Shown piece after piece: positions 1 through 12,199 of a stretch of 64,000 nucleotides of DNA; the first letter of the stretch is position 1, and each line of letters starts with the position of its first letter. The stretch is from Vicia villosa. Lineage: Eukaryota; Streptophyta; Magnoliopsida; Fabales; Fabaceae. The position numbers were made by a program, and so were the translations under genes. The stretch is taken from contig NW_026705391.1 in assembly GCF_029867415.1 (NCBI RefSeq), positions 667,201-731,200 on the forward strand, read 5' to 3'. The notes below the pieces were generated by a model. That model worked only from the letters and a program-made list of their open reading frames with translations, was not told the origin of the DNA and made no database searches.

Positions 1-430
1 TATGTGTCTCACATAGAAGCTGCCAAAGGAATATTATTCGTGTTAAGATCTTATTTGGATTCCATTTGCAATAACATCTCTCACATACAATAACCAATGT
101 ACAATCGAAATACGATATGGTAGGTATTTTTGTCACCATGTTAAGCATCTATTGGCAAATATTATAATTTTACACTTGAATGATTGTATATATTATTTAT
201 TTTCTAAGAGTTTTACCTAATTTCAAAACTTATATTTTGAATGTATATACTTTTTAGTATGTTCATGTGTATTATCGTCAATATTGCTAATGCTGATTGT
301 TTTTTCTTTGTTGCTTGGTCTAAAAAGCTTTTCATGCATACACAACTCTTTTATGTGCACACATGCACATATCTTGTGCTTTATTTCTTCTAAAATAAAT
401 AGGGATAAAATACATAATTATGGGAAATAC
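1..430 (+). pseudogene. DENN-domain gene 3' remnant, copy 1
   Basis: Two decayed exons match the last exons of the better copies at 20940-25115 and 52919-58394. Positions about 15-118 read EAAKGILFVLRSYLDSICNN and then lose frame; in the other copies this exon encodes VEAAK..FLSVLRSYLDSLCYN. The exon that follows in the other copies (reading FIDSFPYREQSF) is missing here because the intron collapses at about 185-215. The last exon lies near 325-410, but its acceptor has changed from AACAG to AAAAAG and stops appear in the frame. DENN domains act as guanine-nucleotide exchange factors for Rab GTPases. This copy cannot encode one. The window edge cuts it on the left. Confidence 0.75.
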
Positions 431-799
431 TATTTCCTTTGTAAAGCATTGCACTACGATCGGGAGGAGGATGAAACCATTTGATGGTAGAATTTACTCT
501 CGAACCGGACTAAACCGGTGGTATAAAGCAAAAAAAAAAAAAAAATTCAGTGCAGTATAATTTCTTTAAATTATGATATTAAATTTTGTCCCCTTACATG
601 CGCTGCTAATTTCGTTCTCTTTTCTCCTATAGGTTTAAGTACAACATGTAGATAATTAAGTGAAAACTCAATCTTCATTAGGATTATAGGTGCCAAGTTT
701 GAATAGGCTATACCAAATTTATAAGTAGAAGTTATTACATTAAAAATCATATATAAATAATATTAATCAAAAGATATAATTAAGAAAAATCATATTGAA

Positions 800-1126
800 A
801 ATTAAAAATTCGCACAATTTAAAATGTTTTTTCAAATAGGTCATTCAATTTAAAAGAGATGAGTTATGCCTTTATAATAAAATTAAAAATTCATACGTTT
901 TAAAATATTTTATCGGATAGGTCATTTAATTTAAAAGAAGTGAGTTATGCATTTATGGTAAATTAAATATTAATACATTTTAAAATGTTTTATCAGGTAG
1001 GTCATTGAATTTAAAAGAGCTGAGTTATGCATTTATAATAAATAAAAAATTTATGCATTTTAAAATGATTTACCATGTTAGTCATTCAAATTAAAAGATT
1101 AAAAGTGGAGAGTATGCATTTATAGT
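800..1126. repeat. About 80-bp tandem repeat, four diverged units
   Basis: Four consecutive units share the words TTTAAAATG, TAGGTCATT and GAGTTATGCATTTATA in the same order, with a spacing of about 80 bp. Single copies of the unit occur in the matching flank of other DENN segments (around 41630 and 58980-59110), so the array expanded in copy 1 only. Confidence 0.7.
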
Positions 1127-1488
1127 TACTATATAATACTCCCCTTTGTTAAAAAAATGAGACAATGTTGGTAAATCCTTTTTGCTCTTTCTTTATAGTC
1201 CACTGTAATTAAAATCTTTTTAATTAGGTCTCTTGACAAAATAATTCTTCTTTTGAGATCCATTAAATGGATCGAATTCATATTATCTTTTATGAATTTC
1301 TTTTTTCACCTTTTGAGTTTTTTAATTATTTTTAATTGACAAAATATCCTTTGTATTTAAAAACAAATGTTGAGTTCTAAAATTTGAACATATCTTATAA
1401 CACTTAAACCTATTTTTTTTCTTTAAGTGTCACTCTTTGGGATTCTACTATTCAAATTGAATTCAGATTCGAACAAATAAAAATCATA

Positions 1489-1489
<1 letters not shown>

Positions 1490-1573
<84 letters not shown>
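1490..1573. repeat. (ATT)n microsatellite, about 28 units
   Basis: Uninterrupted ATT triplets. The same locus in the paralogous segments is at 25421-25483 (about 21 units) and 59352-59390 (about 13 units). The MITE at 1574-2038 has inserted into this tract. Confidence 0.95.
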
Positions 1574-2038
1574 GGGTTAAGTATGTTTTTGGTCCCTATA
1601 AATATCTCAAATTTTAATTTTAATCTCTATTAAAAAAATAACATATTTTAGTCCTTATAAAATTTTTATGCATGCAGTTTTAGTCCCTGCTATTTTTTAA
1701 AATTTTGAAATCTGTTTAATTACATTTAAAATTTTATATTTTTGAATAATTTTTTTTCATAATATGAATTTTTAAATTTCAAAAGATAATGATAAAAATA
1801 ATATAAATTTCGACTTAAAAATCAAATTTTGAATTTCTTTTTTACAAGGAACTTTTTATAACGTTATAAACATGGGGACTAAAACTACGTAATAGGGATC
1901 AAAAATACACATCGATTTAACCGTGGGAACTAAAACTACGTACATAATAATTTTATGGGGACAAAAATATGTCATTTTTTTAATAGGGACTAAAAATGAA
2001 ATTTGAGATATTTATAGGGACCAAAACATATTTAACCC
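1574..2038. mobile_element. Fold-back MITE with TTA target duplication
   Basis: The element begins GGGTTAAGTATGTTTTTGG and ends with the near-complement CCAAAACATATTTAACCC. The terminal inverted repeats extend about 40 bp (TCCCTATAAATATCTCAAAT on the left). It is flanked by TTA at 1571-1573 and 2039-2041, and the interrupted ATT microsatellite resumes on the right. A 3-bp TTA duplication fits PIF/Harbinger-type MITEs. There is no coding capacity. Shorter related fragments beginning GGTTAAATATG occur at 21766, 46159 and 51342. Confidence 0.8.
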
Positions 2039-2159
2039 TTACTATTATTATTTTATTGAAATTTCAAATTCATCACTATTGCAAATTCAACCGAAAAATG
2101 AATTGGTCGGTACTTTTGTGCAATAATTGAATTAATTATCAATATGTTATCTATAATAA

Positions 2160-3372
2160 ATATGAGTTTTATTTGTTTATTCAAATCGTAGAATTTGAAT
2201 TCAATTTTGTTAATGAAATTAAAAAACTATTAACTTAAACAAAAATATGTGAGGGAAAGAGAGATTTTAAGAAAGTGTTTAAATTATATAATGTATCCCA
2301 TCATCATGCTATTTGACCAAAAAATTCTATGATCGAAATTTTAAATATTTTACTATTAGAATTTTTAAAGATTTTTGTGAATTCAAAAAATCTTTGAAAA
2401 ATTAGAAAAAATCACTCTTTAAAAAAATCATATATTTCTATGTTTTAGATTCTATATTTATCGCGCCGCAAAAATAAGAAAGAGTTGCCATCAAACTTTA
2501 TTTATTCATATGGAACGAGAAAATATCGAGAAAACCCTAAAAGTGAAAGAAATCGCAATTGAATTCCAGACACGATTACGCAAGGCAAAAATATTAATAC
2601 CCATCCGTTGTATTCAATATGAACCATTTTATTTCTTATTGCATGTAAATATGTCCTTTTCTTGTAAGTAGCTCAAATTCTTTCCAATAGATATTTATTA
2701 TAGGACCATATTATTAAATAATTGGATTTAAGTTTTAGTTAAATACATCTGATTCATGTTTGTTGTCTCGCTTTAGTCTTTTATTATGACATACATCATA
2801 TAGTTGGATTTAGAGTGGGGGAAGCTGTCCACATATGCGGTAATGTAGGTTTCTCTGTGCTTGCTATGTAGTTTTTGTTGGATATAGTTAGGGTAAAAAT
2901 AAGTTTTAAATTAGTATGCTCATGTTTTGAAATCTTGTGCCTACGTATCTTCATAGTGTAACAAAGAAATTAGAGCCTCGTAGTTCGTGTTAGAAAATAA
3001 TGTTTGTTTGTTGTTTTTAGTGGACGAAGTTGACATTCACGTTCTAGCAGTTAAGTGTCACCATTTGTACTTTGAGACTTATGTGTGGTCACTCGTACTT
3101 TGAGACTTATGCCTTGCTGCTCATAGAGACTTATGCGTTACTTATATTGCGGTAGAACAAGAGCAATCTATCTTTTTGAAAAGAGTTTAAGTTTTCATGC
3201 CCTTCGGTGTAAAAGAAGTTTGATTTTTTATTATTGATTTTAAGGTGGATGTGTATACAAAATTTTTATTGTGAAAAATGTGTGGCAAGCATGGTCACGT
3301 CTCCTTATTGAAAGACAAGTAGTCGGACCATATGCTATAAATCGAACATCCAAGAACTCAGAGAAGAAGAAG
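2160..3372. other. AT-rich intergenic sequence, no gene seen
   Basis: The first part still resembles the DENN downstream flank. I recognise no coding region, RNA gene or element in the rest. A short imperfect repeat of ACTTTGAGACTTATG occurs three times at about 3065-3140. Confidence 0.5.
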
Positions 3373-3377
3373 CCTTT

Positions 3378-6300
3378 TGTAATACGGTGGGAGAAATGAC
3401 TTTTTTAAAAATGTTGCGGATAGCAAGAGTCGCTACCGACTTTTATTTTATACAATTGGAAAGGCAAAAAGAACAGGAAAGACCTTTTAAAAGATTTTGA
3501 GTTCGGGGGGTAGGTTATAAAAAGGGAAGGTGTAAGCACCCTTTGTATCCATGGTTATCCATGGGCTCTTAATTGCTTACCTCACTTGTTTGTTTGAATT
3601 GTTTGAAAGAGTGTCGTGTGTGAATTGAAAAGATTTGAATAAAGAGTCTAGCTTGTAAATAAGCGTAGTCTTTTTGAAAATATTCTTTGAAAAGAAGTGG
3701 AAAAAAGTATTTGAAATTGAATGATGAGTAAGCATTTAAGAGCACCTACCCTAAGTTTAAGTCTTTCTTGTTCTTTAAGTCTTTGATTCGAAAGGGCTAT
3801 CCATACCGTAAAGAGGGTAGGTATTCCTTTCATTGGATTTGAAAAGGGTCATCGAGGATTATTGTTCGCCATAAGACTATCCCTACCATAAAGAGGGCAG
3901 GTAGTCTTTAGGGAAGGATATAATAGTCATTTTAGGCAACCAGTGAGGATACCTTAGCATTCGAAAGGGACGATCATCATCTTATCATAGGCAACATCGA
4001 GGGACAAGATCTTTGATGATGATAATGAACTGAAGGCAACATTTGCTAAAGCATCCTCGTATTCGAGGGACTTGACTATTTTATATCGAAGGCAGCATAA
4101 GAAGGGTTACCATTAAAGGAGTGTGGGTGCAACAATCATGTGCTTCAATTCAGATATTTTATCTTATAAAGTTAGTGATCTAAATTAAATTCAAATGTTT
4201 TCACTCCCTAAATTACTAACCACGCAGTTATATTGTGCATAAATTAAAAAGCGGAAAAGTAAATCCTAAGCTATTACAAGGCTTCGGGTGGGGGATTACA
4301 TAGCCAAAAACCCGTGATGCAGAAAAGAAAAGGCAGAAATTTATAGGAAGAAAAATAAAACCCTAACTATTACATGGCTTTGGGGCATTTATAATAAAAT
4401 AAACATATCAAAAGTTTAAATTGTAAACCTTGCAGCATATGAATAATTTAGGCAAACAAATAAAAAGGCAAGGCAAAAGGCAAACCCCGAACGGGGAAAA
4501 GTTAACCATGGTTAATAAAAAAGAAACAGGTTGAAAAAAAACTAAACTAGGGTAGGGTTAATGGACGACACCTACCTAAGACTTCTAAGATTGCCTAGGA
4601 TTTTGTTTAAAATCGAGGTTAGATGATCCTAAAATTAATTATTGGTTTTAAATCTAATTAATTTTAATTGACTAATCCTGATTTAATTAACCCTAAATTA
4701 TTTAACCTATTTTTAATTAATTAACCCTAATTTAAATTAATTATCCTAATTTAAATTACTAATCTAAAAACCTAAATTAAGCATTAATTAAAAACCTAAA
4801 TTAAAACTAAATTATATTATCAATCTAAATTAAAAAAAAATTGTTATAAAAAATTTGTTAGGGTTTTAATAAAAAAGGTATAAAAACAAACAAAATAAAT
4901 AAAAAAAATAATAAAAGGTAGAAGAAACCAGGGTTTTAATTGAGTGTGGCAAGGCTGATAGTCCATGTGATGTTCCTTCAATCCTGGTGTGTTAGATCTA
5001 GAGCATAAAGGAGATATGATGGTTGGTACTTGCGGGTGCATGATGGGCCAGCATAGGTTGTGAGCGTCAGATCTGAAAACAAATTATAACACACAAATTG
5101 TTAAAAATATAGTGTGGAGGGTAGGGGTCGAACCCAGTCCCTCACACTCGACAGCGAAACCTTTTTACCGACCACGCTACGTGTTTCATTTGTTAATAGA
5201 ATGGGGACAAAGTATGATATATAAACGCAGTTAAATGGAAACAAAAAAAAACGCGCGCTGCCAATATATTTGAATCGGGCCAATAACCATTCGCTACGCA
5301 GTCTTCTTCTTCAGGCGTCGGTCGTCTTAGGTATGGCTATAGTGACAGTGGCGTTGCCGTAGCTACATGTCCTGTAATTCTCAAAAGTTAAAGATAACAA
5401 CAATAAATGAAAAGAAAGGCCATGGTTCCACTCGAAATTCACTCCTGAGTATGATGGTACCACTATCTTCGTCCAATTCGGCCTAGAATGGGAAACCCTA
5501 ATTTGGAACTTCTAAACCCTAGCCATGGTGAATTACTTACTCTGCAACAAAACTACAATTAAGCAATCCAGAAATCATATACATACTCACACGAATACAA
5601 TCACACGATCAAAATACCTTCATGATGCGTGAATAACCATAATCGAATTGAAAAAAATTTGGACAAACCGTGGCTATTGTTGGGTCGATCCAAGGAGCTC
5701 CGGATGATGGGAACAATCTGGTTAGCTTCAGCAAATGTAGAGGAACCTTGTTTGATGCTTGGAATTGCTTGAATTAGTTTAGAAATTCGCTTCGTTAGGT
5801 AGCTTGTTCTCACGGTTTTTGAAGCTTCAACAGAGTTCTTTTTGCAACCAAATTCGTCCCCTTAACATTGGCACGGGTTACCTCTATATAGAACATGAAT
5901 TAGGTTAAGACATATGGGCTCAAATCTCTTCAAATCACAAGATTGGTGTTTGATTTTGGAAGGATATTGAAAGTTTCTAATTTGGTATTCAATAAAGCCA
6001 ATCAATCTCCCAATCAATCTCCACACGTTTTGGTCCCCTAAATATGATCTTTTGCTTCTAAAAAAAGATTCAAGCCATCCTTTATGATTTTGTCCATTTA
6101 TTTTATATATTTTTTAATAATTTACTTAATATTTAAATGAATACAAATTCAAATAAATATCATAAAAAATAAAATAATGGATTTAAAGGCTTCTTATAAT
6201 ATTATGGGCTTGTTTAGAAACCAAATGATGGACTCATTAATAAAGAACCTAAAGATTAATCAAGTTAATCCTTATGCATTCCTCAAATTTTAGCCAACTT

Positions 6301-7057
6301 GTACAGTCCATAACTCCCTTAAATTTTATCATATGGAAATATTCTAGGACTTTTTGGAAAGCTCAAGGTGTCCTCTATCAGGTACTTTGGAACCTTTTTT
6401 GAATTTGGAGATTTTATCTTGATGATATAGTCTTTGGCAAAAAATAGCTTTTTGCGAGCTTCTAGAAGGACTTGTAATGTTTTGGCTCATATCTTTCAAA
6501 TGAAGCATTTATGGCCTTGGCTTTAGAGAGACAAAGTTGTAGAGAATTCAATTTCCTTCAAAATAGGATTTTGTTGGGAAATTTATGATGAACCATGTGA
6601 AAGTTATGGCTGGTCAAAGTTTAGTTGACTTTTAGGTCAAAAACCCTAATTTAGAAACTTTGAGTTTTGTTGATTTCTGAACTTTCCTTGATGAATCATG
6701 ATCAATCCTTGATCAAATGATGAATTCAACTTCAAAATGTCAATGTTAACTAAAAATTAGGAATTTTGACTGTGGTTTGACCATAGTTGCCTTTTTGGTC
6801 AAATAGATCGACTGTTGACCATCTAAGTAGTTGACTGAGTAATCTTATGAATAAGAGCTTGAAACTTGGCATGAGGATCCTTTGAAGCATATGAGAGGCC
6901 ATGAGATCCATTTGAGGTCTTAGAACTTGATTTGATCTTGAGAGAAGCAAAACCCTAGTTGGAGGCTTGTTGCTTAGGAGGGAGATAGTCAGGCTTATTT
7001 CTCAGTGATTGAGCCAAAATACTTTAAAATATGATGGGCAAATTTTGGGGTATGACA
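3378..7057 (-). mobile_element. Ogre-type solo LTR, 3.68 kb
   Basis: On the plus strand it opens TGTAATACGGTG and closes GGGGTATGACA, the same ends as the LTRs at 26960-30138 and 35235-38420. In element orientation it therefore starts TGTCATACCCC on the minus strand. CCTTT at 3373-3377 and again at 7058-7062 is a perfect 5-bp target duplication, so this is a finished insertion that later lost its body by LTR-LTR recombination. Early parts match the other Ogre LTRs (AGCAAGAGTCGC, CCGACTTTTATTTTAT, GTTCGGGGGGTA). No coding frame inside is convincing. It holds a tRNA-like block at about 5104-5190. Confidence 0.88.
5104..5190 (-). other. tRNA-like Pol III promoter block inside solo LTR
   Basis: On the minus strand the order is an A-box-like TAGCGTGGTCGG, then a B-box GGTTCGACCCC about 45 nt later, then a T5 run. 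Spacing and motifs match internal Pol III promoters. The block is probably a tRNA-derived or SINE-like piece captured by the LTR, since stems do not fold into a clean cloverleaf by eye. Confidence 0.5.
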
Positions 7058-7062
7058 CCTTT

Positions 7063-8400
7063 GCTCAGTCATTCCCTTTTTAGTCCAATAAAGAAAGGAC
7101 TATACTCGTGTTATTTAGAATGTTTTATCTTGAAAGGCAAGCATTTATACAGTGAGCTTTAAAGCAATGTCAAAACACTTGGGAAAGGAAGAGGCCTTCG
7201 CCCAGTCACTTCCTTTTCCGTTCCAGTTTTGAAAAAGTCAACTTGGTATATGGGCCAAGGTTTTATTTTTAGGTTTTTTGATTATGGTGAGATGATGGAA
7301 TATAATATGGAGGACGGATGGATGGAATGGTTGATCTTAGGGTTTAGGATAAGGTGAGGTGATTAGCGCGTTCGGGGTTCAATTTGCATGAATTTATTTA
7401 TGAAAATAGCTTGACGTTAGATCAAGCTTTGTTTTTGTCTTGTTTTAGAAATTGGTCATCATTTTGATTTTATCTTTTTTTACATACAAACATGCAAGAT
7501 AAAATGATAAAAATATAGGCATACGTTGTTACATGTCCACTAGGAGGGGGAATTTTGACCCACCATGGAGGATGGAGTACACTACACTATTACAAATTCA
7601 AGGTAAATGAAGGACATTTGACCCATAAATGGGGGGTGGAATTTTAAAATGAAAATAAAGCGATAAACTTCGATTATTACATCATTTGTCTATATTTCAA
7701 AATGCACACAAAAATTACTTCAAACAATACCTCAAAACAATGCAAAAGGTTCGTGAAAGTGCTATGAGTCATGGCTAAAAATTGTATAAAAAGATATCAA
7801 GAAAAATGCATGAAATTCTAATCAAAGGTTCAAAAGATGACATAAAACCTAGGTATTATTTATCATTTCCATGAAAGAAAATTAATTCTAATCCTAAAAA
7901 GAAATAAGCATTCACGTATTTTTGTATCACATTTTAATGGGAAAGTGGAATTAAATTTGCAAAAAAAATTAAAAGAAAATTATCACCAAAATCAAGAAAA
8001 GACAAAACGTAAATAAACACTAGTCCAGGAGGTACAAAGCTGAAAATGTTGGTGTGAGGCCTTGAAAAGGCACTTGGGCTTAGTTAGGAAGCCTAAAGCG
8101 TATTCAGAACTAAAAACTAACAAAAAGCGTTGGTATCTAGTAGACTGGGGGGTGTAATGTGGCAAAATAGTAAGTACAAAGGCCAAAATCTGAGGTTGGA
8201 CTTAAATCTGAGCCAAAAAAACAAAACAAGAGAACAAAAACTGAGAGAAACCCTTACTCCACCCTTTGGGGTTCTTAAGCAAGATGTGCTTTTTCAAAAT
8301 TACCCCTTCTTGTTTCAGAGGTGTATCCTCGGACGCACCTTTTTTTTAATCAACATTGATTTGTTATGTATGTGCATCTACAAAATGTTTCCAATTATGT
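7063..8400. other. Unassigned repeat-like sequence right of the solo LTR
   Basis: Not recognised. It contains words suggestive of older retroelement sequence (for example GAAGAGGCCTTCGCCCAGTC near 7190). Frames are short, and the 183-codon frame at 8130-8681 has no recognisable motif and a composition expected by chance. Confidence 0.35.
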
Positions 8401-9350
8401 ACCTTCGGAACAATTTGATGTTAAACTCACCCCAGACTCTTTTCCTCCCTCATTCTCAAAGTTTTTCATCTTCTCTACTCTCTCAAACTCTCTCAACCTC
8501 AAAAATGAATCTTCCACCAAACTTGTTTTTTTCTTTCGAGTTAGGTAGGGAGCATCAACGATCAACACACTTCAACTCGTTCAAAGCTCAATTTAATTGG
8601 TATGGTTTCGAGTTTCTGAGGTATTTTCGAGTATTTCCCATAATCGAGTTAGAATACACTTTTAGGTATAGAAATCATTAGATAGTTTTAGAAATATAGT
8701 TTGGAGACAATGTAGGTATTATTTGTTGTGTGAAACAGACGATCAGAGCCTCAAAAATGAAATTTTCTTGGTTCTGAACAGTAACAGACACCATTGTTGC
8801 GTTTGAGAAGCTGCACAATGTTTCGTAGGTGCATCTACAAAACAATTAAACGTTAGGGTAGTTATGTAGATGCAGCTCCGAAATAAACCCAATTGTCATG
8901 AATGATGGGTGCTTTCTAGCTGTATCTATGGAAGCTTTCCTCATTTGCATCTACGAAGTTAAAATTATTTTTTTCTTAGTTTTTATAACTTAATTGTATC
9001 TAATTCGAATTTATTTGTTATACCTTGCAGATATTATGGCTGATAGGACGGACCGACTCATACATGGGAGGGTTGCATAACATACATCCGTGTGACGTGC
9101 ACGGAGCCAAATAGTGCCAGAGGTAACCGATCCCTCTGTTCCAGCAAAAGCCACAGTTGAGGCTATGCCGCAGACTACTCTGCAGCCTAGTGCACACGTG
9201 CCTTCCAATTTGACCTTTTCATCCAGGAGGCGTCGGGATGATAGTGAGGGTACACCACAGGTGGGGTCCCTCCGATTTGTCCCTGTTGACAGGGTACACT
9301 GATCATACCACCAGAGATGTCTAGGATGGAGAAGTAACATTGCTTAGACT
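8401..9350 (+). pseudogene. Degraded transposon-like reading frame (MADRTDR...)
   Basis: An ATG at 9036 opens a frame reading MADRTDRLIHGRVA, interrupted by TAA and TGA and continuing as PEVTDPSVPAKATVEAMPQ to about 9300, where it stops. The acidic/proline-rich N-terminus resembles the start of plant mobile-domain (PMD) transposon proteins of legumes, but I cannot confirm this from so short a piece. Upstream, the word GCATCTACAAA or close variants recurs (8370, 8829, 8948), suggesting a repeat family. No intact protein. Confidence 0.3.
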
Positions 9351-9379
9351 TATTATTTGTTTGACCCGCATTGGAAATT

Positions 9380-10700
9380 TATTATTTCTTGTGAGGGAAA
9401 GGTATATCTACCATTGTTTTAATGATGTCAAAACCTATTGATTTGAGATGGCTTCATGGAGGATCTTACTAGTAGAATGGGTGACATGAAATCCTTGAAA
9501 ATAAGCATCTTTAGAAGATTTCCATGCGTGCGTCGACTCAAGGTTTGGTTAGGTCGACTCATGGACTGAAGAAAACAATTAGACCAAGCTCGGGACTACT
9601 CGTGTCGATCCTCCTGGTCGACTCATATTGGGAGTTGGATATTCACAGATTGCATCGACGCATGCCCTGCAGCAGTCGACGCATGGCTGGTTCAAAAATC
9701 AACCCATCAAGCTCGGGACTGCTCGCGTCGACCCATCTGGTCGACTATTACTAAAAGTTTAATATTTTCATGTCGCGTCAATGCATGCTCTGCAGCGGTC
9801 GACGCATCGTTGTTTCAAAAATCATCTCCCGACACTAGGATTCGCTCGCATCGACTGGGGTCCCTGCACAGGTCGTCCGCTCGCTACTTTTTATTGTTTT
9901 TCTGATATGCTGATTGGGACTAGATTAATGGGTAACACATATATTAGCTAACTTTTATCATTTGAAACAAAAACAATAAGAAGTGAAAGATATACACATT
10001 ATGCTCAGCAGCTTCATCCACTCATGTATTCATCAACAATTACACATAATTTATTGATCAAGGTGTAGAGCTGTGGTGTTAACGTTCAAACTGAAGACCG
10101 AAATTCAGATTTGGGTTGAGCAATTGTAGGTTTTTTCTTGAATAAAACCATTGGAGGTTTTGTCCTCCAAGATCTTGAAGATTTGGGGGTTTTTGCACAA
10201 ATCTTTACTTTAATAGATTTAGCCGAGTGAAAAGATTGGGAAAGTGTGGGTTTGCTCAATCAAGTACCGCTAACCGGAGGATTGCGAAGAAATATTTGGG
10301 GTCAAATATCTTGTGATCGAAATCAGCCGAGTGAAAGGTTCGCGGAACTTCGTGTACGTGCAAACAAGTAGCGGTAACCAGAGGTCTGTTCGAAGAGGTT
10401 TGCATACTTGGTTCATCTCGAATCAAGGGAAGAGAAAAGCATAGAATCAATTTCAACGATTGTAAATTGAGTATTAGTGACTATTTTTTCTCTTATAAAA
10501 CTTTGCAACTTAATATCATATATCCTAATTCTAGATTCTAGAATTGGGGGCAGACATACCCTACGTGAGGAGGACAAGAGGAACTGCCTAAACAAACCGT
10601 GTGATGTTTTTCCTTTCCACACCTTTATTTTCGTCTGCTATAGTTTGTGTGATCGTGTTTGCTGAATCAGTTTTACCATAGTTGTAGTGATTGAAAAGTA
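9380..10700 (+). mobile_element. LTR-like sequence with GTCGAC cluster
   Basis: Between about 9530 and 9860 the word GTCGAC or TCGACGCATG recurs many times. Further on the text GAATAAAACCATTGGAGG, GTTTTGTCCTCCAAGATC, GCCGAGTGAAAAGATTG and GAATTGGGGGCAGA parallels 63600-64000 at the other end of the window. Organisation and the closing GGGGGCAGA suggest LTRs of one legume copia (SIRE-like) family. No coding region or paired LTR is visible, and borders are approximate. Confidence 0.4.
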
Positions 10701-11656
10701 TATTAAAAATTTTCGTAGCATTCAATTTGATTTCTATCTAGTAACATCACTACTAAAACTTAAATAAAATTGAACTTGGTGTATTTTGCACACCAAGTGT
10801 TTTATAAATTGACAAACACACAAACTATTGAGTTTATTCTAAACAAGTCATTGGAAGTAGTAAATACTCAGTGATATTGTTTAATCGTTTGATTAATTGG
10901 ATATCGTATTAATTCAATCTCATCAATTTTAGTCCATTCGGTTTCGCATATTCTAAAACTTCGAGGATGATAGTAATCATCAAGAGAAACAAATGGTTAA
11001 TGAGGAGATGCGTAAATTTAAGGGAGGAGCATATGATGATAATATTGTACCTATTCATCCTGAAACTGATGGAGAAATTGTCAAAGAAATATCTGGCCTT
11101 ACAATTTCTGAAGATAGTAATACGTATGGCAATGCTTTGGCAACAAATAAATAGTCAGAAGATAGGCGTTTACCAAATGCTATTTTTCCCCTCCTTCGGT
11201 ATAGCTAGTATGAAAGCTCGGAATCTTCCTGCATGTACATGACATTGTGATTGTCTAGTGCATCTTGCCAGTATATATTTGACCTCCACATGAGATAACG
11301 GTGCATACTGTGCCATCACCTATCTTATGAGTTTTTTACTTTTTCAATCACATCTGAAATGACTAAAAATAAGAAACCGTTTTATTCATTAATCTGTTAT
11401 GTATGTTGTGTAATGAGCATTCTATATAGGTTCAAATAATTGACTGTTGCTTATTGCTTGACTTCATTTTACAACAAATATGTCAATGGATTTTGTTTTG
11501 TGCAAGTGGGAGGCAGAAAGTAGTCTTTCTTTGTTGCTTATGCTCTGTGGTGTATCATGGAGTCTCTGATTTGTATCAGCTTAGTTGTAGTTTCTCTTTT
11601 CTTGGGATGGTTGGATGGTTGCATTTTCTAAATCTCTTATTCTTTTTCTTAATATT

Positions 11657-11680
11657 TCTCTCTCTCTCTCTCTCTCTCTA
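11657..11680. repeat. (TC)n microsatellite
   Basis: About 11 uninterrupted TC dinucleotides in the long DENN copy-2 intron. Confidence 0.85.
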
Positions 11681-11691
11681 ATGAACAATCT

Positions 11692-11822
11692 TTACTATCC
11701 AAACACATTCTGTTGTGTTGCAATTATCCCTTTCTTCTGGTTCATTTAAAACATTTACTATCCAAACACATTCTGTTGTGTTTCAATTATCCCTTTCTTC
11801 TAAGTGGTTCATTTAAAACATT
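11692..11822. repeat. 66-bp direct tandem duplication
   Basis: Two adjacent copies begin TTACTATCCAAACACATTC and end GGTTCATTTAAAACAT. The second carries a small insertion (AAGT) and a G-to-T change. Confidence 0.85.
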
Positions 11823-11919
11823 TGGGCCTTGTTTGGGTAAACAACTTTTTTGCAGCTTATACTACAAGTGCTTACCAATATAAGCGCTTATGAATAAGTT
11901 CGCATAAGCTATTTCTAGT

Positions 11920-12065
11920 GTGAGAATTTGGGATGGACATAACTCATCCCTATAAAACCGGCTTGTAGGGTGAGGATTGCCCCCGCTTATAAGCCCAATA
12001 CAGGCCATATCTCTAAGCAATGTGGGACTAAATTCACCTCTTCAAAGCGTACACAATGAAGGATG
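11920..12065. repeat. Legume dispersed repeat fragment (left part)
   Basis: Contains ATAAAACCGGCTTGTAGGG, GAGGATTGCCCC and AATGTGGGACT, words shared by small legume LTR/TRIM-type repeats. A continuation may lie at 15543-15640 beyond the inserted copia element. It is non-coding. Confidence 0.45.
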
Positions 12066-12182
12066 TGTCAATAATGCTTGGCTTGATACTTTTCTCATTC
12101 TTATTTCTCGTATATATAGAGGTTACAGGGCTATATCGGTAATTAAACTAAATAATTAAATTTAAACTAATTATTAATCACA
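12066..12182 (-). repeat. 3' LTR of minus-strand copia element
   Basis: 117 bp, the direct partner of 15424-15542. A purine-rich tract abuts its inner edge, which marks it as the 3' LTR of a minus-strand element. Confidence 0.85.
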
Positions 12183-12199
12183 TCCCCCCTCAAATTGAT

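Noticed and set aside
8130..8681. 183-codon open frame
   Set aside because: No motif, no codon bias and no conserved copy in the window; probably chance in repeat-derived sequence.
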